Source: Portunus trituberculatus | Lineage: Eukaryota > Arthropoda > Malacostraca > Decapoda > Portunidae | Assembly: GCF_017591435.1 (NCBI RefSeq) | Contig: NC_059304.1 | Coordinates: forward strand, 29,074,520-29,138,519 | Direction: 5' to 3' | DNA: 64,000 bases | In this document: piece after piece, positions 10,425-23,004 of the stretch | How positions within the stretch are numbered: position 1 is the first letter of the stretch | Layout of the letters: each line of letters begins with the position of its first letter | Notes under the pieces: model-generated | What the model was told of the DNA's origin: nothing | The model's database searches: none | What the model saw: only the letters and a program-made list of their open reading frames with translations | Made by a program: the position numbers and the translations under genes

Positions 10425-10993
10425 TGGTCCCCACATTTTAGGAAGGATATAGCTCTGTTGGAGTCATTGCAAAGGAGGACGACTAAAAAGATACAGGGAA
10501 TGAGGGATATTCCCTATGAAGAAAGACAGAAAAAACTAGAGATGTACTGATGCATCAGTATTGGTATCGGAATCGACGGTATCGGCCATTTTTGGGGGGT
10601 TTCGGTGTCGGTATCGGCTTATTTTATGCCGATACTTCCGATACCTAAAAGGAATTTACTACTTAGTGATATATTCGATATAAGATATTGATGATACCAA
10701 ATTAATATAATATGGCGTATTGAGTTTCCGTGGTGATTATCGTATGTCATAGAATACTGTTTTCTGTGGTAATAAGCCACAACCTCTAAATTGGACGTGT
10801 ATGAAACGCGTATACGCTGAACTCCGGCATCCTGTCACACGGTCGGTCATGAGTCACCACGCATTCTCACTGTCTCTCAGTCAGACGTTGCTCCTCGAAC
10901 CACACAAAGTTCACACAGGTGAAAAGCTTATGTTTTTGAGCTACAATCTAAGAATGTCAAACTTCATATATTGAGAATCCAACAAAATGATTT

Positions 10994-11070
<77 letters not shown>

Positions 11071-12341
11071 GCATTTTGCATTATTGTAAATAACAGCATA
11101 TTCTTATTTGATTTATAATTAACAGTGCTAGTGCTAGCCTTTTCCAAGATATCATACTGGAATAGGTGGAAGCTCGAATTATATATGTATATTAATTTTA
11201 ATGCAAGTTTAATTTTTGAGTTACTTGTGTTAACCTAAGGATGTAAAAATTCCATAACTAAGAAAGTAACGATTCTGTTTTGTAATCATGTGCATTGTGT
11301 ATAATTTGTTGCATATTAATTATTTAAGATCATAGCAATACACTAGAAATTTAGAATAAACTAAACTTTTTCTATTTAATTGAAAAGATTAGGTGAAAGC
11401 TCATTTTTCTGAATTGGTCTACTAATGTCTAATGAATTAATATCAAAGGATGTCAGATTTAATTAAAGAGAAACATACACAACAAAATGAGTTTCTTTTG
11501 CTAATATTTTGTGTCTGTTTTACAATTTTAATAATTTTAAAAATATTTTTGATCGCCACAATATTGTCAATAAAATTAATAATGAAAATGCACAAGACCA
11601 AATGGTCGCTAAAGGAATAAGAAGTAAGAATTTAAAATAACTGACAAGAATCAGAAGACTGAGAAGATATTCATTCCAATTACTGAGTAATTTACCTTTG
11701 CAAATGTCTTCAAAAAGCTTCTAGAATTGCTCCTATTTCACAAACTTTCTCAGAAGGACTTACAGCATCCCCAAAAAACAAAGCCTCCCATTTGATAACG
11801 CTCGCCGTCCACCAACTCATCCTGGTGTCCAGTGCAGTAATTACTATAAGTAGTAGTATCGGTATCGGTGGTATCGGTATCGGCCCAATTAGGTGGTATC
11901 GGTATCGGAATCGGCCAAAATTATGGTATCGGTACATCTCTAGAAAAAACTCAACCTGCATTCCTTAGAGAGACATAGGTTAAGAGGAGACCTGATAGAA
12001 GTATTTAAGCGGAATAAGGGTTTTAACAAAGGGAACATGAATGTAATACTTAGGATCAGTAGCAGGGACAGAACCAAAAATAATGGGTTTAAACTTGAAA
12101 AATTCAGGTTTAGGAAAGATATGGGAAGAAACTGGTTTTCAAACAGATTGGTTGATGAGTGGAATGGTCTCAGTGGTCATGTACTCAGAGCTGAGTCAAT
12201 AGGGAGCTTTAAAAGAAGGTTAGATAAGTTCATGGATGGGGATGATAGATGGAATTAGGTAGCAAAAACACACAAGGACTGGCTCGTATAGGCCTGGCGG
12301 CCTCTTGCAGTTTCCCTCTTATCTTATGTTCTTATGTTCTT
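10417..12341 (+). mobile_element. 5'-truncated CR1-like retrotransposon 3' end, split by a hAT element
   Basis: The two pieces, 10417-10536 and 11951-12341, join across the hAT insertion. The first reads FWSPHFRKDIALLESLQRRT and GMRDIPYEERQKKL. The second reads RNWFSNRLVDEWNGLSGHV and GSFKRRLDKFMDGDDRWN, then a stop at 12258. These are the conserved C-terminal blocks of CR1-like reverse transcriptases. The 3' UTR ends in GGCCTCTTGCAG and repeated TTATGTTC units at about 12312-12341, a usual tandem-repeat 3' end for this group. Confidence 0.75.
10537..11942. mobile_element. hAT non-autonomous element with perfect 8-bp target duplication
   Basis: The termini are TAGAGATGTACTGATGC and, reverse-complemented on the right, TAGAGATGTACCGATACC. 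It is flanked by the direct repeat GAAAAAAC at 10529-10536 and 11943-11950. An 8-bp duplication and a TAGAGATGTACCGATAC-type terminus are hAT hallmarks. Both ends carry many GGTATCGGTATCGG subterminal motifs, the likely transposase-binding array. There is no transposase frame. A (TA)n tract lies at 10997-11065. The element sits within the coding region of the CR1-like fragment. Confidence 0.9.
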
Positions 12342-14030
12342 AAAATAAATCACTACCATACTTTACATATTCTAACCTGACCTAACCTTGGTAAATATGG
12401 AGAAAGGTGTCAGTCTGATATTAAGTAATAAGGATTACATCAATTTTATTTCATGCCTAGAACATGACTATCACAAAAAAATACCATAGATTTAAAAAAA
12501 AAAAAAAAAAAACTATATTTAGGGATTTTTTTCTAAATGCAGAGATTTTCATCTTCTACGCTTTTACAATTGTCGATGCATTCTAATCAAACCTAACCCT
12601 AACTTATCCTCATCTAAGCTAACACCTAACCCAACTTAATGCAGGGATTTTTTTCTACACAAAAGTTATTTATTAGTATTAAAACTAAATGAGTAATACA
12701 TACAAGAAAAATCTCTTAAAAAGATGTCAACTTTCCAGGGGTGCACTACTTTTTCATGTCAGTGAGACGGACAGTTTTCTCCTGTAATACTCCAATCTCT
12801 AACCTCAACTTAACATAAGCTTTACTAGAATGCTTTACATACTCAAAAGTAACCTCTAACATAAACCTAACCTAACATTAATGTAACCAGCAGAAGTAAT
12901 TTTACCTTACTGAGGAGGATAGAACTTGGTGGCATGCAGCCTAGGTTAGGATAGAGTATGTAAAGTATGGTAATGATTCATTTTTCAGGCAAGAAATGTT
13001 TAATTTCCAACAGGATCCATTTGGGTAGATACAAAGACCTGGCTTAAGAGAAATCTCAAGTCACCTGTAGCATCAAGAGGATTGATTAATGGCATTTTTG
13101 CATCACCTTATACTATCATACATGTATACACTATGGGTTTTGTGAAGGTAAGGAAGGAATAAAAAAACGAAGTGTAGATTACCAGGAACTAATAGACAAT
13201 TTTCATCACAAAAGGCAGAACAAATGAAATTTTAAAAGTTGCTGGCGGCACTTAAATAAATTTCCGAGGTATATATGTATATATAGTTTGTACTTGAAAA
13301 TGCTAAAAAGCAAAAGGGTCTATCTGATGAATTGTGAAAAAAGCGGTTATTCCACGAGCAAGCAAAATAATATTAACATTACTTGATGTGTTAGATTTCT
13401 AAGCTACATTTAATCACCAAATTTTGTCATTTCACTTCCCTCACATGCAGTCCCACATGTTCCCAAGCTCGTTGAGGGAATGGCATGATTATAATGTAAT
13501 TCTAGAATTGACCATTTTGAAATTATCCGCCTTCCCCCAACTACCACTTAGTATTCAGAATTCTTCTAAAATAACCAATCCTAGCCAGGTGGTTGCGCCC
13601 TCCCGACTTTCGGCTAGGGCATTAACCTAATCAAACATAAATTCATCCTAACAAAACACCTAAAAAATTCCACCGCTAAACTTAGAAAATCTCGAATTTC
13701 TGCCACACGACCGAGTGTTATTACAGGCATACTACACACGTGCAACGCAATTTCTCTGCGTTTACACTAAGATCACTGACCATTCTACATATGCGAGTTC
13801 CATGCCTGTAATTATTTGTTGCGGCTGTATTAAAAAGATTTACAGGAATGGTAGTTACTAACATGGAAATGAAATCAATGTAAATATAATGACTGATTTA
13901 ACAGCTATATTTCAATATTAATAAAAGTAAACACAAGCATTGATTTCCTACAGCCAGGCATACCTTAAAATCAGTATATAATTTAACAGCTATATTTCAA
14001 TATTAATAACAAGTAAACACAAGCATTGAT
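12342..14030. other. Unassigned AT-rich stretch
   Basis: No gene is supported. It contains poly(A) at about 12493-12511, scattered CCTAA/TAACC-rich text at about 12370-12390, 12590-12640 and 12780-12960, a short retrotransposon-tail match near 13040-13081 (CACCTGTAGCATCAAGAGG), and an 86-bp-spaced direct repeat (about 13893-13946 and 13979-14032, containing AACAGCTATATTTCAATATT). Confidence 0.7.
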
Positions 14031-15615
14031 CTGGTTGGTGTCGGAAGTAATGCCTTTTGGAACGGCACTTCCTGATGTGTTTTCCTGTCGGTCCGGGTTT
14101 TTTATATTGCTGTTTATTTACTGTTGTTATATTCACCGTCTGGTTTTTTTTTTTTTTTTTTTCAGTTTTGCATATTTCTTTTCTGTTTTTGTCTTTTTGT
14201 CCAAAATTCTAACAATATGTCTTTGGTATTTTCAATTTCACTGTTTTCATATAGCAACTCTCCTAGTATGGCATCTGTGTCTTCTTGGTATGGTCGTTGT
14301 AGGATTGGGTGTCTCTGTCTTTCTAAGTTGTAGGCTGGACAGTAAAGAATAAAATGTTTTAGGTCTTCCACTGGGTCACCACACATAATACATTCTGTTG
14401 CCGCATTTATAAACCTTTGCCTATCTCCAAGATCCATATTGTTGGTCCTACATCGAAAGAGTATGATGGTAGCCTCCCTGTTGTCATAGATCTTATCCTG
14501 CCCTCCTATACTTTGCCTCATCTCCCTGTACATCTTCAGGCTTACTTTCCCTTCCATCTCCTGTTTCCACATCTTTGTGTCCCATTCCTTCACCTTCCTA
14601 CTGATATCCAAGTAACTCTCAGCCTCCCCTCTTAATCCGATTAGCTGTCTGTATTCTAGGAGTCCTGATATCCATTTATTTTTCTTGTTTGAGTTTCTCA
14701 TTTCCTCCACCACTCTGCTCAGTAATTCATTTCCTTGATCTTTCAATACATATTGCAGGTACTTTAACTGTCCTTCCATTAACTGCGCCTTCATACTTGA
14801 TATTCCTAATTCTCCTCTCAATGCTGCCTATTGTGCATAACTTGGTGCTCCCAGTATTTTCCTTGCCACGCTGTTCTCTATTCTTTGGAGCTTTTCCACT
14901 TCCTGCTTCTTAAAATCCATTATGTTGGCTCCATACAGGACTGCTGGGAGGACAATACTTTTCCAGTATGTTTTCCCTATCATCATCCTGGCACAGCTCC
15001 TTGCCACCACTGAGTAGGTGATGTTGGCCATCCTTAGTGCTTTCCTTATCATAAGTCTTTTATGTTCTTTAAATAGATTCTTAGTGCCATTTATAGTTAT
15101 TCCCAGATATTTAACTGTGTTACTTGTTCTTATTCCTGTTATCTCCTGTGGCTTATCCTTCATATTAAATATTAGAACCGTACTTTTCTCTTTATTAATT
15201 TCAAGTCCACATTCTCTTGCTCATGGTACAATAACTCTCGTTATTGTACCATGCTCTTGCTATGGCTACTACCTCTTCCACCACTCTCTCAGCATCCTCT
15301 ATACTGCTTGCCAGTAGCAACCCATCATCAGCATAAAACAATGAGGTAATATTAAAATTTTCCTCGTCCATGATCATTGCTGCCCTTATTGATTTTTGAG
15401 CTTTCATTTTTTGTTCCAGGTACATCTTTCACTTTTCTTCCTCTTCCTTGTTTCCTTCTTTTCCTGCTTTCCTTCGTAGTCTGTTGTATGTTTTCCGTTC
15501 CTTAATCTGGCTTCTTATTTCGTCCGTGAACCATACTGGTTCCTCTTGTTTTCGTTCTGCACCAATGTTCCTTCTTCTGTATTTTCCTTTTAGTACTTTA
15601 TCTGCTGTGAAACTA
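14031..15615 (-). mobile_element. Non-LTR retrotransposon fragment (3' end, internally deleted)
   Basis: Read on the minus strand, it contains a pre-RT block (GAERKQEEPVWFTDEIRSQI, about 15560-15500), the catalytic box LFYADDGLLLAS at about 15320, post-RT text (VKYLGITINGTKNLF, PAVLYGANIMDF) and a C-terminal zinc motif CIMCGDPVEDLKHFILYC at about 14380. The text between the pre-RT block and the YADD box is far too short, so the palm and fingers are deleted. At least two frame breaks occur (near 14825 and 15180-15200). The 3' UTR has an A-run at about 14143-14161. The clade is not assignable by eye. Confidence 0.8.
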
Positions 15616-16265
15616 CCAATAACTTGATCTTGATCTTGATTCTACAGGTGTCAGGATTTCTCGAGGCAGGCCTTAGTATCGGCAGCTCCTGTAGGGGATA
15701 AAAAGAAGAAGAAGAAGAAGAAAAAAAAAAAAGAAGAATAAAGGCGTCAAGAACCTAAACCAGACACCATCCTTAATACTACTAATTCCTGCATCTGGCA
15801 CACCACATTCTCTCCAGGAACTCCTTGACAGCTTCTATCATCCTTTCACTCGTGTCTCCACACAGTCCCAGCAGCAACACTATCCATTCCCTTCCAGTCT
15901 TCTCCACCCCGGCATCCCCCAATTCCCTCAGCACCACTTGCATCATCTCATTCCTGTCTCTGGCATACTTCACACACCCCAGCATCACATGCTCCACCGT
16001 CTCGTCCTCTCCCTAGTCACACATCTGACACACCTTGCTGTGGGACTCTGACCATCTGTAACTCCTTGCATTCATATTCATGCACTGTGCCCTAGCTTGG
16101 AAGAGGAGGTCACCCCCCAGGCTGCCATCATACCACTTTTCATACATTGGGGCCTCTTTCTCCCTATACCACTCCAGAGTACTCTTTTGTTCCATCCTAG
16201 TCCTCCATTCGCTCAGTCCAATACACTTCACCTTTCTGTCTATCTCTATCTCTTCCACTTCCTTA
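15616..16265 (-). mobile_element. 5'-truncated non-LTR retrotransposon 3' end with (GATCAA)n tail
   Basis: The minus-strand reading contains EWYREKEAPMYEKWYDGSLG, then CQMCD and VEHVMLGC (a C2HC zinc motif), then GREWIVLLLGLCG and FLERMWCARCRN with a stop near 15785. It matches the 3' part of the element at 54545-56855, including the 3' tail, here CTTGATCTTGATCTTGATTC at about 15622. A purine run lies at about 15705-15740. The upstream side is interrupted near 16265 by a short inverted-repeat element. Confidence 0.8.
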
Positions 16266-16762
16266 TATAGCCACGTCCACACGGTCGGGCTGTGCCTGGC
16301 AGGCTGTGCCTGACACGACAAAGTCTGCTGACTATGCCTGCGTAAGGTGTCCACACGGCTGTCTGTGGTGGTTGGAGGGCAGTCGCAAAGTATATACTCT
16401 GGGCAGTCGGACGCCAGCAGGAGTTGTGAGCGAGTGGTTCACTACGGTAGGATCACCATGGTGCGCCATACTTCGAAAGAAAGCACTCTATTCTATCATA
16501 GTTGGTGCCTGCATTAAAAAGAAAAAAGACCAGAGACGTGTCTGGTGCCGGGAGTGGTTGCAGAGACGTGAAAGAATGGGTAGCTCTGTAACACTCCTGC
16601 TTATTGTCTGTGCTCTATCTCTTATTGCTGCAGCACGTTTGTCTCTATTTCTGTAATCAAAATGCCTTACATTCCACAAACATTCATGTGATTTATATAT
16701 ATATATCAATGTACTAGTGTCTTGTGACCAATATCCACTAGTACTCGGTGTGGACATGGTCT
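16266..16762. mobile_element. Candidate MITE with CCACGTCCACACGG termini
   Basis: The left end CCACGTCCACACGG and the right end, reverse-complemented to CCATGTCCACACCG, enclose about 500 bp. It interrupts the retrotransposon reading on its left side. GTCCACACGGC recurs near the left end. No coding capacity and no clear target duplication were seen. Confidence 0.45.
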
Positions 16763-16782
16763 AGGTACTACCGACGTGATAG

Positions 16783-17530
<748 letters not shown>

Positions 17531-17846
17531 CGTGGTAATCAGTGGAATGAGTGGATCTGCCTGCACCTCACCTCGTGCGTTTGGCAGTGACGGAAGACCT
17601 CCATCCACTGCCCTCTAATGGCGCCGGTGTGGCATGAAGAAGTGTCCCACCATGACGAGACGGGAAGTAAAGACCTGCCCTGCCAGACGCACGAATCATT
17701 CGCTCCACGGAGCGACGTGGACACTTTAAAAGGCCCTATCACACTGGGCTATGATACGCGCCCAACATCAACACCAAAAACGCAAACACAAACACCACCA
17801 ACAAACACCATTACCAACACCAACACCAACACCAACAACAATGATG

Positions 17847-17893
<47 letters not shown>

Positions 17894-17899
17894 AATAAC

Positions 17900-17943
<44 letters not shown>

Positions 17944-18127
17944 GCTGTAGTGGTAGTAATAGTAGTAGTAATAACGATAGATAATAAAGAACATAGCAGT
18001 AACAACCATTTATCATTATCATCCATGCTAATATCAATTCTACTTACTTAACTCTTAATAACATTTCCATCATTAACGTTGCCTTTATAATAATAATAAT
18101 AATAATAATAATAGTAATAATAATATG

Positions 18128-18215
<88 letters not shown>

Positions 18216-18407
18216 GTACTTTATTTAGTCAATTTGTAATGATACATACAAATTGAAATTCGTTGTGGATCCAGATCATTCAAAGTTACAGTTACAACAC
18301 ATATACAGTACAGCACACAATAAAATATCTATGACAAGGTAAGGTCCAAGACTAAAACTATATACACTACACTAATTTAAAAACATCATGCTGTAAATTT
18401 ATCATGC
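17531..18407. repeat. AAT-array region before the gap
   Basis: After about 200 bp of GC-richer unassigned sequence with a possible terminus (CCCTATCACACTGGGC at about 17733), the region is a compound of ACC-rich, (AAT)n and AGT repeats at about 17830-17960 and (AAT)n at about 18090-18212. From 18213 to the gap is unassigned sequence starting AGTACTTTATTTAGTC, which resembles a retrotransposon 3' end next to its AAT tail. That last point is a guess. Confidence 0.6.
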
Positions 18408-18907
18408 NNNNNNNNNNNNNNNNNNNNNNNNNNNNNNNNNNNNNNNNNNNNNNNNNNNNNNNNNNNNNNNNNNNNNNNNNNNNNNNNNNNNNNNNNNNNN
18501 NNNNNNNNNNNNNNNNNNNNNNNNNNNNNNNNNNNNNNNNNNNNNNNNNNNNNNNNNNNNNNNNNNNNNNNNNNNNNNNNNNNNNNNNNNNNNNNNNNNN
18601 NNNNNNNNNNNNNNNNNNNNNNNNNNNNNNNNNNNNNNNNNNNNNNNNNNNNNNNNNNNNNNNNNNNNNNNNNNNNNNNNNNNNNNNNNNNNNNNNNNNN
18701 NNNNNNNNNNNNNNNNNNNNNNNNNNNNNNNNNNNNNNNNNNNNNNNNNNNNNNNNNNNNNNNNNNNNNNNNNNNNNNNNNNNNNNNNNNNNNNNNNNNN
18801 NNNNNNNNNNNNNNNNNNNNNNNNNNNNNNNNNNNNNNNNNNNNNNNNNNNNNNNNNNNNNNNNNNNNNNNNNNNNNNNNNNNNNNNNNNNNNNNNNNNN
18901 NNNNNNN
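18408..18907. other. Assembly gap, 500 N
   Basis: Exactly 500 ambiguous bases, a conventional scaffold spacer. The real distance is unknown. Confidence 0.99.
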
Positions 18908-20515
18908 GTCACGAAGCAAAGTAATTTCATCAGGCGTACAGTGACTTACGATGACATTATAGATATACGATGTCGTACGTGCTGCTAACAACATCGTTCA
19001 ACATCGAACGAGTCAAGAATCGTTAAGATACTGAGTTACGACTGGTCCTTGAACATGAGTTTGGCAGTAATGAATGAAAACGTTGTCGATAGAATCATTG
19101 AGACCAGTGTGACACCTCGTTGTTGTCGCTAGTAAAAAAAAAAAAAAAAATAGCTCTAAATTATCCATCGGAGAAGATGGGACGGAGGAAGGACAGGTGT
19201 GGGTATGGTGTCCCATCGTCGTCGCAAAATTTCTTTGGGATATCCTTGGACATCACAGGCCCATTGTAGGAGCCGCGTCCCAGACCAGAAGTGAACATCC
19301 ACCTTCAGAACCCCATGAAGGTGGATGTATACCCTTTGCCACAAGAAGGCCAGCAGGAGCAACTGAAGGAGTAGCACCAGCAGCACCAGTACTAGCAGCA
19401 ACACCAAGACTACAGAACAGCTGTTTGCCTTAAGTTGCCAATTCGTGTATTTCTGTAAGGAATGTGGGCGGTGGTAGTGGCGGCGTTTGTCGTTAACATA
19501 CTCGAAATAAATGTACCCGCAAGTGGTGAAGATATAGGCTACACCACCAGAGAGAGAGAGAGAGCTTTATCGGTGCTATTATCATGATCATCCCTATGAA
19601 GTATGTAGACTCCATCCTCAAGATGTCCCTGGCGAAATGCGGCTCCGTGTCAGCGAGGACAGGGATGTACTTTAGGAGACTCATGGTGAGGTGTGTAGAT
19701 GTCGATGCTGTGAAGTGATATGACATGGGAATTTAATGGTAATAGTAAAAGTGAGGTGAGGCGATGTAAGAGTGGGTACAGTGGAAGGAAATATTTAGAA
19801 ATAAAGAAGTAAAGTTATAAAGATACCAGTTTGTGGGCATTCACGTTGTTATTTTCATCATGTTATATTGGAGGTTGAACCAGGTTTGGATCACCCAGCC
19901 TAAATGATTGCATATGTGTGTGTAATTCACCTCGATCGCCTGCTGGTCACCCAGCCAGTCTTCCCATTACGGAGCGAGCTCAGAGCTCATAGACCGATCT
20001 TCGGGTAGGACTGAGACCACATCAACACACAACACACACCGGGAAAGCGAGGCCACAACCCCTTGAATTACATCCCGTACCTATTTACTGCTAGGTGAAC
20101 AGGGGGCACACATTAAGCGAATACAGGGAGTCATCGCACTTTTGTCAAGTGTGTCTTTTTCGACATCGTTTGACGTCGTCTGACATCGTTTGACATCGCC
20201 CGACATCGTTAACGTAGCATTCGTTGTCGCAAGCCAAGAAAATTTGAAAACTGGTTGTTCTCATTTTCTTTGTTACGTCGTACGTCATCGTTATGAGTGT
20301 CGTACAATGACTTACGATGACATACGTCATCGTACGAGGGATATATGCCATCGTACGTCTAGGATCGGATGTCGTACGACGTACGTCCTTCGTTTTGCGT
20401 GTCCATCTTGCTCTGAAATGCTCTCAATCGTTACGACAGTCGTATGCAATCCCAAAAAACTGGACTGTACGACCGTCGGGGGCGTCGTAGTCAAAGTTGT
20501 AGTGTGACCCCAACA
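18908..20515. other. Unassigned region with CG-rich subterminal-type repeats
   Basis: 18908-19020 and 20150-20400 share words such as GACTTACGATGACAT and TACGATGTCGTACG. At about 20160-20210 TGACATCGTT-like decamers repeat five times. The right side ends GTAGTGTGACCCC near 20511. Similar TCACACTGG words lie at 17740 and near 19105. This looks like subterminal arrays of one or more DNA transposons, but no element can be delimited. The stretch 19150-19760 shows no gene I can support. Confidence 0.4.
19873..20115 (-). repeat. Candidate dispersed repeat / SINE-like body
   Basis: It contains CGAGGCCACAACCCCTTG, CATCCCGTACCTATTTACTG and CTAGGTGAACAGGGGG, phrases I associate with a common decapod interspersed repeat. 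No tRNA-derived A or B box region is present here, so it would be truncated. The assignment is from memory. Confidence 0.35.
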
Positions 20516-20546
20516 TCAATTATGCTGGGGTCATACTACAGCTTTT

Positions 20547-20940
<394 letters not shown>

Positions 20941-21356
20941 TCATTAGGACAGATACTGTCTCTATCCCTGTCACTAATTGCGCGGGTCGGAGCAGGTTAC
21001 CCGCGTCTTTATCGCGCTGGCTTCCGGCGCCGACCCGCGCTGGAAACCAACGTGCCAGTAACCTGCTTTTTCTGTGCACGCATCCTCAAGGCTGTAATCT
21101 GTAACGTGAACAAATACTGCTTAGAGAGAGAGAGAGAGAGAGAGATTGGACAGCTGTAGTCATCGTTTTCCACCACCGGGTTGATAAACAATTTGCTCAT
21201 TATGTCATCCAGAAGAAGCAAACTAACCCACTTCATATTAAATTACCCTTAGTGACAGTTAAAAGAAAACCAAAGACTGCTCAATGAAGACAAGATCAAG
21301 TGATTGGAGAGTTTTTGTTAATATATTTTAGTGATCTGCGTTTTCGTCAGCTGTGG

Positions 21357-21420
<64 letters not shown>

Positions 21421-21495
21421 GTGGAAGTTTCAGTATCCTTGTTTGCTCAAGAACATTCAAACAAAAATGCATAACTAGCAATTCACTCCAGCAGG

Positions 21496-21557
<62 letters not shown>

Positions 21558-21959
21558 TGTGTGTGGCAGTCATTATCTTCGCTTGCCCAACAAATTTCAA
21601 ACAGAAATACAAAACTAGCATTTCACTTTGGCAGGCTAATGGTCCAACCAAACCAGGACCCCAAATCACCGTGAGTGTCACTCCAGAGACGCACCCCCCC
21701 CTCCCCCCACCTCAGAGGCAAGCAGGCGCCACTCTCCACCTTATTACAGTTTTGTAAACCGCACATGAACAAAACGAGTTAGAATGGTATTTAACATGCC
21801 TTTTTTTATTTGGCTTGTTCATCATGTCATGTGTATTCATCTGCACGACCACTTGAGAGCTATGAATTCGAGGGTTAAAAAAAAAAAAAAAAAAAAACTA
21901 CCATTTTGGTAAAAAAAAAAAAAATGGTTATTGTTTCACCAGTTAATTATTGAGTGAAA
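20941..21959. other. Unassigned region with (GA)n, (CT)n and (CT)n(GT)n tracts
   Basis: (GA)n is at about 21124-21147, (CT)n at about 21357-21417, and (CT)n(GT)n at about 21498-21565. The latter two follow related sequences (CAAGAACATTCAAACAAAAAT and CCAACAAATTTCAAACAGAAAT), so the unit is locally duplicated. Poly(A) runs lie at about 21877-21925. No gene was found. Confidence 0.7.
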
Positions 21960-21997
21960 TCTGTTACTACGGGGCCCGTTATTGCGAGGCACTACTG

Positions 21998-22068
<71 letters not shown>

Positions 22069-22500
22069 GGAACCTTGAGATATTAGTTTAATTCGTTCTG
22101 TGATAGAGTTCGTATCTCAAAAAAAAATTTCCATTGTAATACATTAAAATGCCATTAATTCATTCTAGCCTCCCGAAAAAGAGAATCCGTATTTTTCACG
22201 TGTTTTCTGGTAAGAAAAAGATATTTATAAAATATAATAAATGATGCACAGGAACATAGTAAAACATAACAAAAGATAATTTAAATAGATAAACTACTCT
22301 TATAAAGTACAGTGGAGACTCAATACTCAAACTTAATTAATTCCAAATGGCTGTTCGAGTATCAAAAAGTTTGACTATTGATACCTATAAATAAGGTAAT
22401 TTGTTCTAATCTTAGCAAAACTTCAAGTTTATAAAATATTCAATGTAATATTTATTTTATAATTTAATTTGTACATACTGTAAGTGAAGGCTGGTGATCG
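21960..22500. mobile_element. Stacked termini of three TA-targeting elements (families H, F, G)
   Basis: The H end ACGGGGCCCGTTATTGCGAG ... ACTACTG stops at 21997. (TA)n follows to about 22065. The F start AATGGAACCTTGAGATATTA begins at about 22066. The G start CAGTGGAGACTCAATACTCA begins at 22310 and therefore interrupts F. The opposite ends of these copies are not found nearby. Matching F and G termini in inverted orientation occur at 53387 and 52403, but an internal match shows the G pieces are the same end of two copies. Confidence 0.6.
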
Positions 22501-23004
22501 ATAACGTAGAAGAGGAGGAAAGATGGGTGGGGATGAGGAGGGAAGTCGTTGGAGGACATGTCACCATCCATGAAAACGTCTTTGTAACTTTTCTCCTTGT
22601 GTGATTCATGTGAACCAGCTGGTGGAGGGCTATGGGGAGTTTTCAGAACTAGTGATTGTCACCAGGTGGCAGCATAGTACGAGTACATGTCCCATTCGCT
22701 CTTACTGGGGTAATGTAGAACATACCTGCAATGTCATTCTATAAACACAGATGCAATAAGTTGTTATATTTTTCTACATAATTCCTTTTAAGTAGTAGCA
22801 CAGGCACAATCAAACCCTATTCATGAACAAATATATATAAGTTGATTTTCTTGTGAATTGACATTGAGGCTTGTTTGGTCATTTCCGCATTTCCAAAAGA
22901 GTACACCCTTGGTCGAAAATGTATTAATGCAGTCAACAGTAAACATGAAGGCAACTTAAAAGTCCAAACCACACAGATCAACTCACTAGTATATGGAGAC
23001 AATT
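22501..23004. other. Family G interior / unassigned
   Basis: The segment near 22625-22680 (GGGGAGTTTTCAGAACTAGT then CACCAGGTGGCAGC) matches 50930-50985 in inverted orientation, at a similar distance from the G terminus. The rest to 23004 shows no gene. Confidence 0.5.

Noticed and set aside
18367..18994. Open frames of about 190 codons around 18.4-19.0 kb
   Set aside because: They exist only because the 500-N gap has no stop codons.
19156..19760. Possible Harbinger-like transposase pieces (minus-strand HFARDILRMESTYF)
   Set aside because: The match is a few residues in a short frame, with no catalytic motif and no termini.
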